Shown in pieces: positions 28,908 to 38,083 of a stretch of DNA of 64,000 nt (its first letter is position 1; every line of letters starts with the position of its first letter). The stretch is taken from assembly GCF_029909975.1 (NCBI RefSeq), contig NZ_CP094516.1, forward strand, positions 1,612,001-1,676,000, given 5' to 3'. The notes under the pieces are model-generated. The model did no database searches, had not been told where the DNA came from, and saw nothing but the letters and a program-made list of their open reading frames with translations. The position numbers were made by a program, and so were the translations under genes. This DNA is from Bradyrhizobium sp. ISRA430. GTDB lineage: Bacteria > Pseudomonadota > Alphaproteobacteria > Rhizobiales > Xanthobacteraceae.

Positions 28908-29904
28908 AGATCTGGACCGCCCACCAGCTCAGCGCCGCCACGATCGCTGACGCTGGGATCGTGATCACCCAGGCGTAGACGATCGAGCTTGCGACGTTCC
29001 AGCGCACCGCCGAGACACGGCGCGCGGCGCCGACGCCGACGATCGCGCCGGTGATGGTGTGGGTGGTCGAAACGGGAACGCCGAGGAACGTCGCCATGAA
29101 CAACGTCGCGGCACCGCCGGTCTCGGCGCAAAAACCCTGCATCGGCGTCAGCTTCGTGATGCGCAGGCCCATGGTGCGGACGATGCGCCAGCCGCCCATC
29201 AGCGTGCCCAGCGCCATCGCCGCCTGACACGACAGCACCACCCAGAACGGCACGGAGAATTCGCTGCCCAGATGCCCCTGCGAATAGAGCAGCACGGCGA
29301 TGATGCCCATGGTCTTCTGGGCATCATTGCCGCCATGGCCGAGCGAATAGAGCGAGGCCGAGGCGAATTGCAGGATGCGGAAGGCGCGGTCGACCGCGAA
29401 CGGCGTCGAGCGCACCGAGGCCCACGACACGATCGCAACCAGCATCATCGCGAGCAGGAAGCCGACCAAGGGCGACAGCACGATTGCCAGCACGGTCTTG
29501 GACAATCCGCTCCACACCGCCGCCGAGATTCCTGCCTTGGCCATGCCGCCGCCGACGAGACCGCCGATTAGCGCATGCGACGACGAGGACGGGATTCCGA
29601 GCGCCCAGGTGACGAGGTTCCAGACGATGGCGCCGACGAGGGCGGCGAAGATCACCTGGGCATCGACGATCGAGGGTTCGATGATGCCGGTGCCAATCGT
29701 CTGAGCCACGTGTAGGCCGAACACCATGAAAGCCACGAAATTGAAGAAGGCGGCCCAGAACACGGCGAATTGCGGCCGCAACACGCGGGTCGAGACGATG
29801 GTCGCGATCGAATTGGCGGCGTCGTGCAGACCGTTCAGAAAGTCGAACAGCAGCGCGACGGCGATCAGTGCGACCAGGACGGGAAGACCCAACGCGACAT
29901 CCAC
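28900..29904 (-). CDS. pit: Low-affinity inorganic phosphate transporter (Pit family)
   Basis: 334 residues with about ten transmembrane segments. The duplicated PiT signature is present: [21 protein letters not shown] near residue 20 and [17 protein letters not shown] near residue 190. It imports phosphate (as a metal-phosphate complex) with protons. It follows the DUF47 gene by 14 bases, the usual pairing in bacteria, where the DUF47/PhoU-like protein controls the carrier. Confidence 0.94.
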   Translation of the reverse strand: MDVALGLPVLVALIAVALLFDFLNGLHDAANSIATIVSTRVLRPQFAVFWAAFFNFVAFMVFGLHVAQTIGTGIIEPSIVDAQVIFAALVGAIVWNLVTWALGIPSSSSHALIGGLVGGGMAKAGISAAVWSGLSKTVLAIVLSPLVGFLLAMMLVAIVSWASVRSTPFAVDRAFRILQFASASLYSLGHGGNDAQKTMGIIAVLLYSQGHLGSEFSVPFWVVLSCQAAMALGTLMGGWRIVRTMGLRITKLTPMQGFCAETGGAATLFMATFLGVPVSTTHTITGAIVGVGAARRVSAVRWNVASSIVYAWVITIPASAIVAALSWWAVQIFK

Positions 29905-29918
29905 GGCGCGGCCCTGCC

Positions 29919-30563
29919 CTAGACCTGCTCGATGACGATACTGTTGATCTCGTTCGCCACGTCATCGAAGCGGTCGGCGACCTTTTCGAGGTGGTCGTAG
30001 ATCTCCGCGCCGACGATGAAGTCCATCGCGTTGCCGTCCCGGTGCTTGAGGAACAATTCCTTCAGCCCGATGTCGTGGAGATCGTCGACCCGACCCTCCA
30101 GCTTGGTCAGCTCTTCGGTGATGGCGGTCAGCATGGCGACGTTCGGGCCGATCGACTGCAGCAGCGGCAGCGCGCGGCCGACCAGATTGGCGCATTCGAT
30201 CAGAAGCGCACCGATCTCGCGCATAGGCGGCTCGAAAGCGCGGACCTCGAACAGCATCACGGCCTTGGCCGTCTGCTGCATCTGGTCGATGGCGTCGTCC
30301 ATGGACGTGATGAGGTTCTTGATGTCACCGCGGTCGAACGGCGTGATGAAGGTGCGGCGCACCGCCGTCAGCACCTCACGGGTGACGTTGTCGGCATCGT
30401 TCTCAAACTGACTGACGCGCTGGCAATAGACCGGGGTCTCCTCGCCGCCGTTCAGCATCCCCTGAAGCGCGACGGCGCCCTGGATCACGGTCTGGGCATG
30501 ACGGTCAAACAGGTCGAAGAACCGTTCTTCCTTGGGGAGGAAATTGCGAAACCATCGCATCAT
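29919..30563 (-). CDS. DUF47 (PhoU-like) protein, partner of Pit
   Basis: 214 residues, almost all helical, of the DUF47/Pit accessory family. Typical segments are FFDLFDRHAQTVIQGAVAL near the start, DRGDIKNLITSMDDAIDQMQQTAK in the middle, and a final KVADRFDDVANEINSIVIE. The acidic repeats (ENDADNVTRE, DRFDDVANE) match PhoU-type metal sites. It probably regulates the Pit carrier encoded 14 bases downstream. Cytoplasmic. Confidence 0.9.
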   Translation of the reverse strand: MMRWFRNFLPKEERFFDLFDRHAQTVIQGAVALQGMLNGGEETPVYCQRVSQFENDADNVTREVLTAVRRTFITPFDRGDIKNLITSMDDAIDQMQQTAKAVMLFEVRAFEPPMREIGALLIECANLVGRALPLLQSIGPNVAMLTAITEELTKLEGRVDDLHDIGLKELFLKHRDGNAMDFIVGAEIYDHLEKVADRFDDVANEINSIVIEQV

Positions 30564-30718
30564 GGGAATTGCTGCCGCTTGGAAAATGGCCGGCCCGAAT
30601 GGGCCGTCATGAAACTGTCATAGACCATTTTCGATCCGCGCGCGTGCCATCGCACGCCCGCGGAGGGGCATCATCCACCGCTTTCGCAAGACCTACAAAT
30701 CGCAGTTGTATCAATAAC

Positions 30719-31687
30719 TTAGAGCGATCTGCGGAGATAATGGGCGATTTCACCGATGGCGCCGCGACGGAAGGTGAGCACGCAGATTACGAAGATCGCG
30801 CCCTGGATCACCGTCACCCACTGGCCAAAGCTCGCCAGATATTGCTGCATGGCGATGATCACGAAGGCGCCGACCACCGGGCCAAAGATCGTTCCGAGGC
30901 CGCCGACCAGCGTCATCAGCACGACTTCGCCGGACATCGACCAGTGCACGTCGGTGAGCGAGGCATTCTGCGCCACGAACACTTTCAGCGATCCGGCAAA
31001 GCCGGCCAGCGTACCCGACAGCACGAAGGCCAGGAATTTGTACTGGTCGGTGCGATAGCCCAGCGAAATCGCGCGTTGCTCGTTCTCGCGGATCGACTTC
31101 AGCACCTCGCCGAATGGCGAATTGATGATGCGAAATATCAGCAGGAAGCCGGCGAGGAAGCCAATCAGCACGACATAGTAGAGCACGGTCGGCTTGGACA
31201 GATCGAAGAGGCCGAACATGTGGCCTTGCGGAATGCCCTGAATACCGTCCTCACCATGGGTAAACGGTGCCTGGAGGTAGATGAAGTACAGGAGCTGCGA
31301 CAGCGCCAGCGTGATCATCGAGAAATAGATGCCCTGGCGGCGGATCGAGACGTAGCCAGTCACGATCGAAAGCAGGAAGGCCGCGGCGACGCCGACGAGG
31401 ATACCGAGCTCTGGCGGCAGCCCCCACACCTTCAGTGCATGCGCGCTGCAATAGCCGGCGGTACCGAGGAACATCGCGTGGCCGAACGACAAGAGGCCAC
31501 CATAGCCGATCAGCAGGTTGAAGGCACAGGCGAGCAGCGCAAAGCACAGCGCCTGCATCACGAAGAACGGATAGATACCGCTGAACGGCACGGCGGCCAG
31601 CAGCAGCGCCATCACCACGAACACGATCATCTCGTCGCGCATCGCGTGCGGGGTCGTCGGCAGCGTATCGTCTGTCAAGGCTGTCAT
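30719..31687 (-). CDS. livM: Branched-chain amino-acid ABC transporter permease, LivM type
   Basis: 322 residues with about nine helices. The LivM-type segments are NLLIGYGGLLSFGHAMFLG early and NEQRAISLGYRTDQYKFLAF with SGTLAGFAGSL later. It forms the channel with LivH, whose gene ends one base upstream. It is the last gene of the minus-strand operon livG-livF-binding protein-livH-livM. The cargo could be branched-chain or other amino acids, or amides and urea-like solutes, since Liv systems vary. Confidence 0.92.
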   Translation of the reverse strand: MTALTDDTLPTTPHAMRDEMIVFVVMALLLAAVPFSGIYPFFVMQALCFALLACAFNLLIGYGGLLSFGHAMFLGTAGYCSAHALKVWGLPPELGILVGVAAAFLLSIVTGYVSIRRQGIYFSMITLALSQLLYFIYLQAPFTHGEDGIQGIPQGHMFGLFDLSKPTVLYYVVLIGFLAGFLLIFRIINSPFGEVLKSIRENEQRAISLGYRTDQYKFLAFVLSGTLAGFAGSLKVFVAQNASLTDVHWSMSGEVVLMTLVGGLGTIFGPVVGAFVIIAMQQYLASFGQWVTVIQGAIFVICVLTFRRGAIGEIAHYLRRSL

Positions 31688-31688
31688 A

Positions 31689-32552
31689 TCAGGCCGCCCT
31701 TCCCGTCAGTCCCGTCGGCTTCACCAGCAGCACCAGCACCATCAGCACGAAGACGACGGTGTTGGAGGCCTCGGGGTAAAAATACTTGGTCAGGCCCTCG
31801 ATCACGCCGAGCGCAAAACCGGTGATGATCGATCCCATGATCGATCCCATGCCGCCGATCACGACCACCGCGAACACGACGATGATGAGGTCGGCGCCCA
31901 TCAGCGGCCGCACCTGGTTGATCGGCGCGGACAAGACGCCGGCCAGCGCAGCAAGGCCGACGCCCAGGCCATAAGTGAGCGTGATCATACGCGGCACGTT
32001 GATGCCGAAGGCGCGCACCAGCGTCGGATTCTCGGTTGCGGCACGCAGGTAAGCGCCAAGCCGCGTCTTCTCGATCAGGAACCAGGTGGCCAGGCACACG
32101 ACCAGAGAGAAGATAACGACCCAGCCGCGATAGACGGGCAGGAACATGAAGCCGAGATTCATGCCGCCCTTGAGCTGGTCCGGAATCGCGTAGGGCAGAC
32201 CAGACGAACCAAAGTAGTTCTGGAACACGCCCTGCACGATTAGCGCGATGCCGAAGGTCAGAAGCAATCCGTAGAGATGGTCGAGACCCGTCAGCCATTG
32301 CAGCATGGTCCGTTCCAGGATCATGCCGAAGATGCCGACGATGATCGGCGCGATGAGCAGCGCCCACCAATAGTTGATGCCACCAAGGTCCAACAGGAAA
32401 TAGGCGACGAACGCGCCCATCATATAGAGCGCGCCATGAGCGAAATTGATGATGTTGAGCATGCCGAAGATCACGGCAAGCCCGAGACTGAGCAGCGCGT
32501 AGAACGAGCCGTTGATCAGTCCCACCAGTAGCTGTGCATAGAGAGCCTGCAT
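31689..32552 (-). CDS. livH: Branched-chain amino-acid ABC transporter permease, LivH type
   Basis: 287 residues with about eight helices. LivH hallmarks are NGSFYALLSLGLAVIFGMLNIINFAHGALYM at the start, RAATENPTLVRAFGINV (the ATPase-contact loop) and GGMGSIMGSIITGF near the end. It pairs with LivM. A strong hairpin lies between it and the binding-protein gene upstream, which should lower permease expression relative to the binding protein. Confidence 0.93.
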   Translation of the reverse strand: MQALYAQLLVGLINGSFYALLSLGLAVIFGMLNIINFAHGALYMMGAFVAYFLLDLGGINYWWALLIAPIIVGIFGMILERTMLQWLTGLDHLYGLLLTFGIALIVQGVFQNYFGSSGLPYAIPDQLKGGMNLGFMFLPVYRGWVVIFSLVVCLATWFLIEKTRLGAYLRAATENPTLVRAFGINVPRMITLTYGLGVGLAALAGVLSAPINQVRPLMGADLIIVVFAVVVIGGMGSIMGSIITGFALGVIEGLTKYFYPEASNTVVFVLMVLVLLVKPTGLTGRAA

Positions 32553-32590
32553 CGATCCCGCACCCAGTCCCTTCGGCGTTCCCTGGAGTT

Positions 32591-32617
32591 GCCCGCAGGC
32601 CGATAAGGCCTGCGGGC
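32591..32617 (-). terminator. Intercistronic hairpin between binding protein and livH
   Basis: GCCCGCAGGCC-GATAA-GGCCTGCGGGC, a perfect 11-bp stem starting 7 bases after the binding-protein stop on the minus strand. There is no strong T-run, so it more likely attenuates transcription or protects the 3' end of the upstream message than stops it outright. Similar hairpins lie after binding-protein genes in other transporter operons. Confidence 0.7.
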
Positions 32618-32624
32618 TGTTAGC

Positions 32625-33848
32625 TTACTTCTTCAACAGCGCGCACTTGCTTTCCGACAGCGGCGTGAAGGCCTGGTCGCCCGGCACAGTGCCGACCAGC
32701 TTGTAGAAGTCCCACGGCCCCTTGGACTCGGAGGGCTTCTTCACCTCGAACAGGTAGGCATTGTGGATGGTGCGGCCGTTGGGCTGTATCTCGCCCTTGC
32801 CGAACAGCTCGTCTTGCGTCGGCATCGACTTCATCTTCTCGACAACCTTCGCCCCGTCATGCGGGTTGCCGCCAAGCGATTCCAGCGCCTTGAAATAGTG
32901 ACGCAGGCCCGCATAGACGCCGGCCTGCACCATGGTCGGCGGCGCATTATTCTTCATCCGCTCGGCGAAACGCTTCGAGAACGCCCGGGTCTGGTCGTTC
33001 ATGTCCCAATAGAAGGTCTCGGTGAAGTTCAGCCCCTGTGCAGTCTCGAGACCGATCGCTTTGACGTCGGTGAGGAACAGGAGCAGCGCCGCAAGCTTCT
33101 GGCCGCCCTTGACGATACCGAACTCCGCCGCCTGCTTGATCGAGTTGGTGGTGTCGCCGCCTGCGTTGGCAAGGCCGATGATCTTGGCCTTGGAGGCCTG
33201 CGCCTGGAGCAGGAACGAGGAGAAGTCCGGCGTGTTGAGCGGATGCTTGACGCCGCCGACCACCTTGCCGCCATTGGCGGTAATGACCGCCGTGGTGTCG
33301 CGCTCCAGCGCCGCACCGAAGGCGTAGTCTGCCGTCAGGAAGAACCAGGTGTCGCCGCCGGCCTTCACCAGCGCCTGGCCTGTGGTGTGGGCGAGCATGT
33401 AGGTGTCGTAGGTCCAGTGCACGGTATTGGGCGAGCACTGCGCATTGGTGAGATCCGAGGTCGCCGCGCCGGAATTGATGTAGACGCCGTTTTTCTCCTT
33501 CACGACGTTGTTGACGGCGAGCGCCACGCCGGAGTTCGGGACGTCGACGATGACGTCGACCTTGTCGACGTCGAACCACTGCCGTGCGATTGCGGTGCCG
33601 ATGTCGGGCTTGTTCTGATGATCGCCCGAGACGATGTCGATCTTCCAGCCCTTCGCCGTGAGACCGGAGTCTTCCGCAGCCATTTGCGCGGCCAGGGTCG
33701 AGCCGGGTCCGCCGAGATCAGCATAGAGGCCGGACTGATCGGACAGCGCGCCGATCTTGACGGTCTTGTCCTGCGCGGAAGCGACGCCTGCTGCAGCGAA
33801 CGTCAGAGCTGTGGTCAACAGAAACGACGCAATCGACCTGGTCTTCAT
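32625..33848 (-). CDS. Branched-chain amino-acid ABC transporter substrate-binding protein
   Basis: 407 residues from the ATG at 33848. The signal peptide is about 1-25 (AAAGVASAQD). It is a Peripla_BP_6 (LivK-like) protein, highly similar to the orphan at 17451-18677. It starts 37 bases after livF and is followed by a hairpin and then livH, so it is the binding protein of this operon. The exact ligand is uncertain; the Bradyrhizobium genus has many such systems. Confidence 0.93.
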   Translation of the reverse strand: MKTRSIASFLLTTALTFAAAGVASAQDKTVKIGALSDQSGLYADLGGPGSTLAAQMAAEDSGLTAKGWKIDIVSGDHQNKPDIGTAIARQWFDVDKVDVIVDVPNSGVALAVNNVVKEKNGVYINSGAATSDLTNAQCSPNTVHWTYDTYMLAHTTGQALVKAGGDTWFFLTADYAFGAALERDTTAVITANGGKVVGGVKHPLNTPDFSSFLLQAQASKAKIIGLANAGGDTTNSIKQAAEFGIVKGGQKLAALLLFLTDVKAIGLETAQGLNFTETFYWDMNDQTRAFSKRFAERMKNNAPPTMVQAGVYAGLRHYFKALESLGGNPHDGAKVVEKMKSMPTQDELFGKGEIQPNGRTIHNAYLFEVKKPSESKGPWDFYKLVGTVPGDQAFTPLSESKCALLKK

Positions 33849-33885
33849 GCAACTTTCCTTTTTTGAAGTTTCTCGTTTGGCAGTT

Positions 33886-34632
33886 CTAGACGCCGAGATA
33901 GGTGTGGAGCTTGTCCATGTTGGCGGCAAGCTCCGCATTGGAAAATCCGTCGATGATCTTGCCGTGTTCGACCACGTAGTAGCGATCCGCAACGGTGGAT
34001 GCGAAGCGGAAGTTCTGCTCGACGAGGAGGATCGTAAAGCCCTCCTTCTTGAGCCGTGCAATGGTATGCCCGATCTGCTGGATGATGACCGGGGCCAATC
34101 CTTCCGTAGGCTCGTCCAGCATCAGGAAGCTTGCGCCGGTGCGCAGGATGCGCGCGATCGCGAGCATCTGCTGCTCGCCGCCGGACAGCTTGGTGCCCTG
34201 GCTGGCGAGGCGTTCCTTCAGGTTCGGAAACAGGTCGAAGATCTGATCGAGCGGCAGCCCCCCTGACCGCACCACCGGCGGCAGCAGCAGATTTTCGCGC
34301 ACGTCGAGGCTGGAGAAGATGCCGCGCTCCTCCGGACAGAAGGCAATGCCCATGCGCGCGATCTTGTCCGAGGTCGCGCGGATGATCTCCTGATTGTTGA
34401 ATCTGATCGAGCCGGCGCGTTTGCCGATGATGCCCATGATCGACTTCAGCGTGGTCGTCTTGCCGGCGCCGTTGCGCCCGAGCAGGGTGACGACCTCGCC
34501 CGCGTTCACGTCGAAGTTGATCCCGTGCAGGATGTGGGACTCGCCGTACCAGGCTTCCAGGTTGCGAACCTGGAGGATGTTGCCGCCCGCCGCAGACCTG
34601 GCCGGAGCTTCCGCAATCGCAGTCTCAGGCAT
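33886..34632 (-). CDS. livF: Branched-chain amino-acid ABC transporter ATPase, LivF type
   Basis: 248 residues from the ATG at 34632, which overlaps the livG end by 8 bases. Walker A is GRNGAGKTT, the signature LSGGEQQM and Walker B FLMLDEPTEGLAP, with the LivF-type segment CPEERGIFSSLDVRENLLL. A longer frame to 34701 would run further into livG and is unlikely. It forms a heterodimer with LivG on the inner face of the membrane. Confidence 0.94.
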   Translation of the reverse strand: MPETAIAEAPARSAAGGNILQVRNLEAWYGESHILHGINFDVNAGEVVTLLGRNGAGKTTTLKSIMGIIGKRAGSIRFNNQEIIRATSDKIARMGIAFCPEERGIFSSLDVRENLLLPPVVRSGGLPLDQIFDLFPNLKERLASQGTKLSGGEQQMLAIARILRTGASFLMLDEPTEGLAPVIIQQIGHTIARLKKEGFTILLVEQNFRFASTVADRYYVVEHGKIIDGFSNAELAANMDKLHTYLGV

Positions 34633-35380
34633 GACCGGCTCCCAGATAGGCTTCCTTGACGCGCTCGTCCTTGGTGAGATCGGCGTAATTGCCCTGCGCA
34701 AGAACCTGTCCGCGCGTCAGCACGGTGATGATGTCGGAGAGGTTGGCCACGACGCTCAAATTATGCTCGACCATCAGGATGGTGTACTTCGCCGAGATGC
34801 GCTTGATCAGCGCCGCAATCTTGTCGATGTCCTCGTGGCCCATGCCGGCCATCGGCTCGTCGAGCAGCATCATCTCCGGGTCGAGCGCCAGCGTGGTTGC
34901 GATCTCCAATGCGCGCTTGCGCCCATAGGGCATCTCGACCGCGGGCGTATTGGCAAACTCGCTGAGGCCGACATCGTTCAACAGCTCGAGCCCGCGATTG
35001 TTGAAGCGGTTGAGCGCGGACTTCGAGCGCCAGAAATCAAACGAGCTGCCGTGCTGGCGCTGAAGCGCGACACGGACGTTTTCGAGCGCGGTGAGATGCG
35101 GAAATACCGCCGAAATCTGGAACGAACGCACCAGTCCCATGCGGGCCACGTCGGCCGGCGCCATCGCGGTGATATCCTGTCCCTTGTACAGGATTTTCCC
35201 GGCGGACGGCTTCAGGAACTTGGTCAACAGATTGAAGCACGTCGTCTTCCCGGCCCCGTTCGGACCGATCAACGCGTGAATGCTCCCACGGCGGACCTTG
35301 AGCGCAACGTCGCGGACGGCAAAGAAGCCCGCGAACTCCTTGGTCAAGCCTTCCGTCTCGAGAATGAACTCATCGGCCAA
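34625..35380 (-). CDS. livG: Branched-chain amino-acid ABC transporter ATPase, LivG type
   Basis: 251 residues and the first gene of the operon. Walker A is GPNGAGKTT, Walker B MMLLDEPMAGMG, and the switch region ILMVEHNLSVVANLSD is typical of LivG. The usual LSGG signature is altered: the segment before Walker B reads MPYGRKRALEIATTLAL, a form common in LivG subunits, so this is not a sign of decay. The promoter should lie in the 317-base gap upstream. Confidence 0.93.
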   Translation of the reverse strand: MADEFILETEGLTKEFAGFFAVRDVALKVRRGSIHALIGPNGAGKTTCFNLLTKFLKPSAGKILYKGQDITAMAPADVARMGLVRSFQISAVFPHLTALENVRVALQRQHGSSFDFWRSKSALNRFNNRGLELLNDVGLSEFANTPAVEMPYGRKRALEIATTLALDPEMMLLDEPMAGMGHEDIDKIAALIKRISAKYTILMVEHNLSVVANLSDIITVLTRGQVLAQGNYADLTKDERVKEAYLGAGHA

Positions 35381-35697
35381 ATAGATTTCCCCCTGCCCGC
35401 ACGACGCGTAGGTCGCGCGTGGCTGTCCTTGTTACTTCGGCTTTCCGGAGGCATTGGACCCATCCCGGAACGCCGCCTCCGGGCGCGGAATATGCCGGAG
35501 GTGACGGGGGTTAGGCAAGGCGGAAAGCTGAGCAGATCAAGGCTCCGCCTGGGATACACATGCTCCCTTAGTCGGAGAGATTTGATGTCGCGCCTGCCCG
35601 GCTTCCCGGTTCGCAAAGCACCGGTCATCAAGCTGTCGTTAACGGTCTTTCGTGCGGCGCGCCAGCCTTCATAGAAAATTTTCCCGCAGCAACGATC
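35381..35697. other. Intergenic region upstream of livG
   Basis: 317 bases between divergent genes. It should hold the livG promoter. I find one short frame on the plus strand, 35585-35674 (29 codons plus stop, with CGGAGAG before its ATG), too short to call a gene. A GC-rich imperfect hairpin lies around 35440-35505 (TTCCGGAGG with CCTCCGGGC and GCCGGAGG). No RNA gene is recognisable. Confidence 0.4.
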
Positions 35698-36378
35698 ATG
35701 CGCGAGCTTCTGTTCGCCGGGAATATTGCTTTGGATTTCGCAAGCGCCGCTCCCTCCATCGTCAAGTCGATCAAGCAGCGTGATCTCCTGAACTCGTGGC
35801 TGCGACTTTATGCGCGCGCGCAGGTCGCGCCGGCGATCTGGGAGTATCAGCCCGCGCGGCTCGAGGAAGAGCTGTCTGATCTCATCTACTACACGGTGGA
35901 TACGTCGGCGCCGACGCGCGTCTGACGATCCAGAGTGACGGCTCGCGCATCTCGCGCGCCCTATGGACATACCGGCAAGGGCGTTTTTCTGGACGATTAT
36001 GTCGGGCCGCGGCTCGCGCCCTTCGTGATGCCGATCTACCACGAATGCGTGGCGCGCGGCCTTCCGGTCTACAGCGTTGCCGATGTCGACGACATCTACG
36101 GACGTGTCGTCGCCTATGAACGGCTGCTGCTGCCGTTCCTGACTGATGATAAAATCAGCCACGTCATCGCATCGCTAAAGACGTTCTGCGAGGACGGCGG
36201 ATTCGAGATCAAGAACCTGATGCGCGGAAATGACGCGCTGCCTCGCCCGAAGTTGCGCGCCGTGATCGACCGCGATCTCTTCCACCGCGCACCCGGCCGC
36301 ATCGCCGCTGCGGATGTCGTCGAATTCGCCGACCAGTCCAGCTCCGGCGTCGCCACCGAGATCATCGAACTGAACTAG
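35698..36378 (+). pseudogene. PAS_5-like protein with an internal stop (disrupted gene)
   Basis: Two open stretches lie in the same frame: 35698-35925 (LNSWLRLYARAQVAPAIWEY, ending SDLIYYTVDTSAPTRV) and 35935-36378 (GHTGKGVFLDDYVGPRLAPF and the rest). A TGA at 35923 parts them. In the shifted frame the intervening 14 or so codons read RLTIQSDGSRISRAL, which fits the family better. Two compensating single-base shifts, at about 35915 and 35960, would join one protein of about 225 residues. The whole looks like the PAS_5-type sensory proteins common in this group. It may be a true pseudogene or a sequencing error. The family call is tentative. Confidence 0.55.
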
Positions 36379-36381
36379 CCT

Positions 36382-36741
36382 CTAGCGCAATTTGGCGCCG
36401 ACTTCCTTCGCGTAAATGTCGGGCTTGAAGCCAACCAGGAGCTTGCGGCCGATCTCGAGGACGGGCCGCTTGATCATCGATGGTTGCGCTAGCATCAATG
36501 CCAGCGCCTTCTTCTCGTTCAGACCCTCTTTGTCGGCATCGGGCAGCTTCTTGAAGGTCGTGCCGGCACGATTGAGCAGCGCTTCCCAACCAACCTCGTC
36601 GCTCCACTGCTTGAGCCTGTCCTGCTCCACACCCGCAGTCTTGTAGTCGTGGAACTCATAGGCAACGCCATGAGTCTCGAGCCAGGCGCGCGCCTTCTTC
36701 ATGGTGTCGCAGTTCTTGATGCCGTAGATGATGTTGGGCAA
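36382..36741 (-). CDS. ArsC/Spx-family (YffB-like) reductase
   Basis: About 119 residues from the TTG at 36741; an ATG at 36759 gives six more residues. The thioredoxin-fold ArsC/Spx family is clear from IIYGIKNCDTMKKARAWLE (catalytic Cys), NRAGTTFKKL and PSMIKRPVLEIGRKLLVGF. The YffB subgroup has a single active cysteine; it is related to arsenate reductases but is not shown to act on arsenate. A GAGG site precedes the TTG. It is convergent with the disrupted gene, their stops being 4 bases apart. Confidence 0.88.
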   Translation of the reverse strand: MPNIIYGIKNCDTMKKARAWLETHGVAYEFHDYKTAGVEQDRLKQWSDEVGWEALLNRAGTTFKKLPDADKEGLNEKKALALMLAQPSMIKRPVLEIGRKLLVGFKPDIYAKEVGAKLR

Positions 36742-36853
36742 GACTCGATCCTCGCGCATGCGTGGTGTGATGCTGTAGTCGTGGCGTTGTACGAAACTCC
36801 GGTTCCCGCCACAATATTTTGAGCGAAGCTGTGAATTCTCGAACGGACATACC

Positions 36854-37225
36854 ATGCACGTCACCCACGATCCCGCCGCGGCCGCATCGCCGACCATCGA
36901 CTTCAACACCTTCCTCGCGGTCGACATCCGCGTCGGCACCATCATCGATGCCAAGCCGTTCCCGGAGGCGCACAAGCCGGCCTGGCGGCTGTGGATCGAC
37001 TTCGGTCCCGCAATCGGCGTGCGCAAAAGCTCGGCACAGATCACAGAAAATCATCCGCTGGAGACGCTGGTGGGGCAACAGGTCGCGGCAGTCGTCAATT
37101 TCCCGCCGCGCCAGATCGGACCGGTCGTGTCCGACGTGCTCACGCTCGGCTTCCCGGATGCCGAGGGCAAGGTCGTGCTGATGCAGCCGAGCAAGCCCGT
37201 GCCCAACGGCGGCCGGCTGTTCTAG
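36854..37225 (+). CDS. csaA: CsaA-type tRNA-binding/chaperone-like protein
   Basis: 123 residues of the tRNA-binding OB-fold domain (Pfam tRNA_bind). DIRVGTIIDAKPFPEAHKPAWRL, RKSSAQITENH and VVNFPPRQIGPVVSDVLTLGF match CsaA/YgjH. CsaA forms dimers that bind tRNA and, in Bacillus, has chaperone-like activity linked to export. Divergent from the ArsC-like gene; alone on its strand. Confidence 0.93.
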   Translation: MHVTHDPAAAASPTIDFNTFLAVDIRVGTIIDAKPFPEAHKPAWRLWIDFGPAIGVRKSSAQITENHPLETLVGQQVAAVVNFPPRQIGPVVSDVLTLGFPDAEGKVVLMQPSKPVPNGGRLF

Positions 37226-37433
37226 CGCTGCGGCTCCGGGCACCGGGGGCACCGTTGGGCGCCCGATAATTCCCTCCGCTTGCACCGCGCCGACCACGCG
37301 GACGCCTTGACGAACCACATCTTTGCCCCTAAATCTGACTGATCGATCGTTTTTTATTTAACTGTGCCACCCATCATTCCTGGCTTCGCCGAGATTAAAC
37401 CGATCAGTTGGTCACTTATCCCTGGAGCGACCC

Positions 37434-38066
37434 GTGCCGAAAATCAGCGAGAAAAAACGTGAAGGCCGCCGCCAGCAGATTCTCGACGCTGCACTCGCCT
37501 GCTTCTCCGAAAACGGCTTTCACCAGACCGGCATGGCCGACATCGTGAAGCGATCGGGACTGAGCCACGGTGCCGTCTATCTCTACTTCCAGAGCAAGGA
37601 CGATCTGATCGAGGCACTGGCGGACGACCGCCATCGCCGCGAGGCCGTGCTCAATTCGGTGGCGCAGGCCTCCGGTGATCCGCTCGAAGCGCTTCACGCG
37701 CTTGTCCGCGTCTACGGACATTGGCTCACCGATCCCGTGGGCGAAGCGCGGCGACGCGTCGGAATCCATGGCTGGGCGGAGGCGCTGCGCAACCGCCGGG
37801 TCCGCACCAGCGTCGTCGAAGGCATCGACATGCCGCGCGCGCTGATCGTGGCGCTGATCGAACGCGCCCAACACGACGGCCTCATCCAGCGCGACATCAG
37901 CGCGGAGGCAACCGCACGCGTGCTGATCGCGATCTTTCAGGGCTTTGTGCTGCAGAAGTGCTGGGGCGAGGAGATCAACGTCGGGGCCTGCATGACGGCT
38001 GTCGCTGGCATGATCGAAGGATTTCGCACGACCAAGCCGGACGTCAGGCGCCGGACCAAGGCATGA
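37434..38066 (+). CDS. TetR/AcrR-family regulator
   Basis: 210 residues from a GTG at 37434. The N-terminal helix-turn-helix (about 10-60: QQILDAALACFSENGFHQTGMADIVKRSGLSHGAVYLYFQSKDDL) is textbook TetR. The C-terminal ligand region is divergent, as usual. It starts a two-gene unit with the TauE/SafE permease 17 bases downstream, which it probably represses until an inducer appears. The 207-base gap upstream has GATC-rich imperfect palindromes around 37340-37415 (CTGATCGATCG, and ACCGATCAGTTGGT) that could be its operator. Confidence 0.92.
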   Translation: MPKISEKKREGRRQQILDAALACFSENGFHQTGMADIVKRSGLSHGAVYLYFQSKDDLIEALADDRHRREAVLNSVAQASGDPLEALHALVRVYGHWLTDPVGEARRRVGIHGWAEALRNRRVRTSVVEGIDMPRALIVALIERAQHDGLIQRDISAEATARVLIAIFQGFVLQKCWGEEINVGACMTAVAGMIEGFRTTKPDVRRRTKA

Positions 38067-38083
38067 ACGACAAGGCATGAGCG

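Noticed and set aside
33886..34701. Longer livF start at 34701
   Set aside because: It would overlap livG by over 70 bases; the ATG at 34632 fits the usual LivF length.
35585..35674. 29-codon frame upstream of the PAS-like pseudogene
   Set aside because: It is too short to support, and its frame is shared with a larger antisense shadow over livG.
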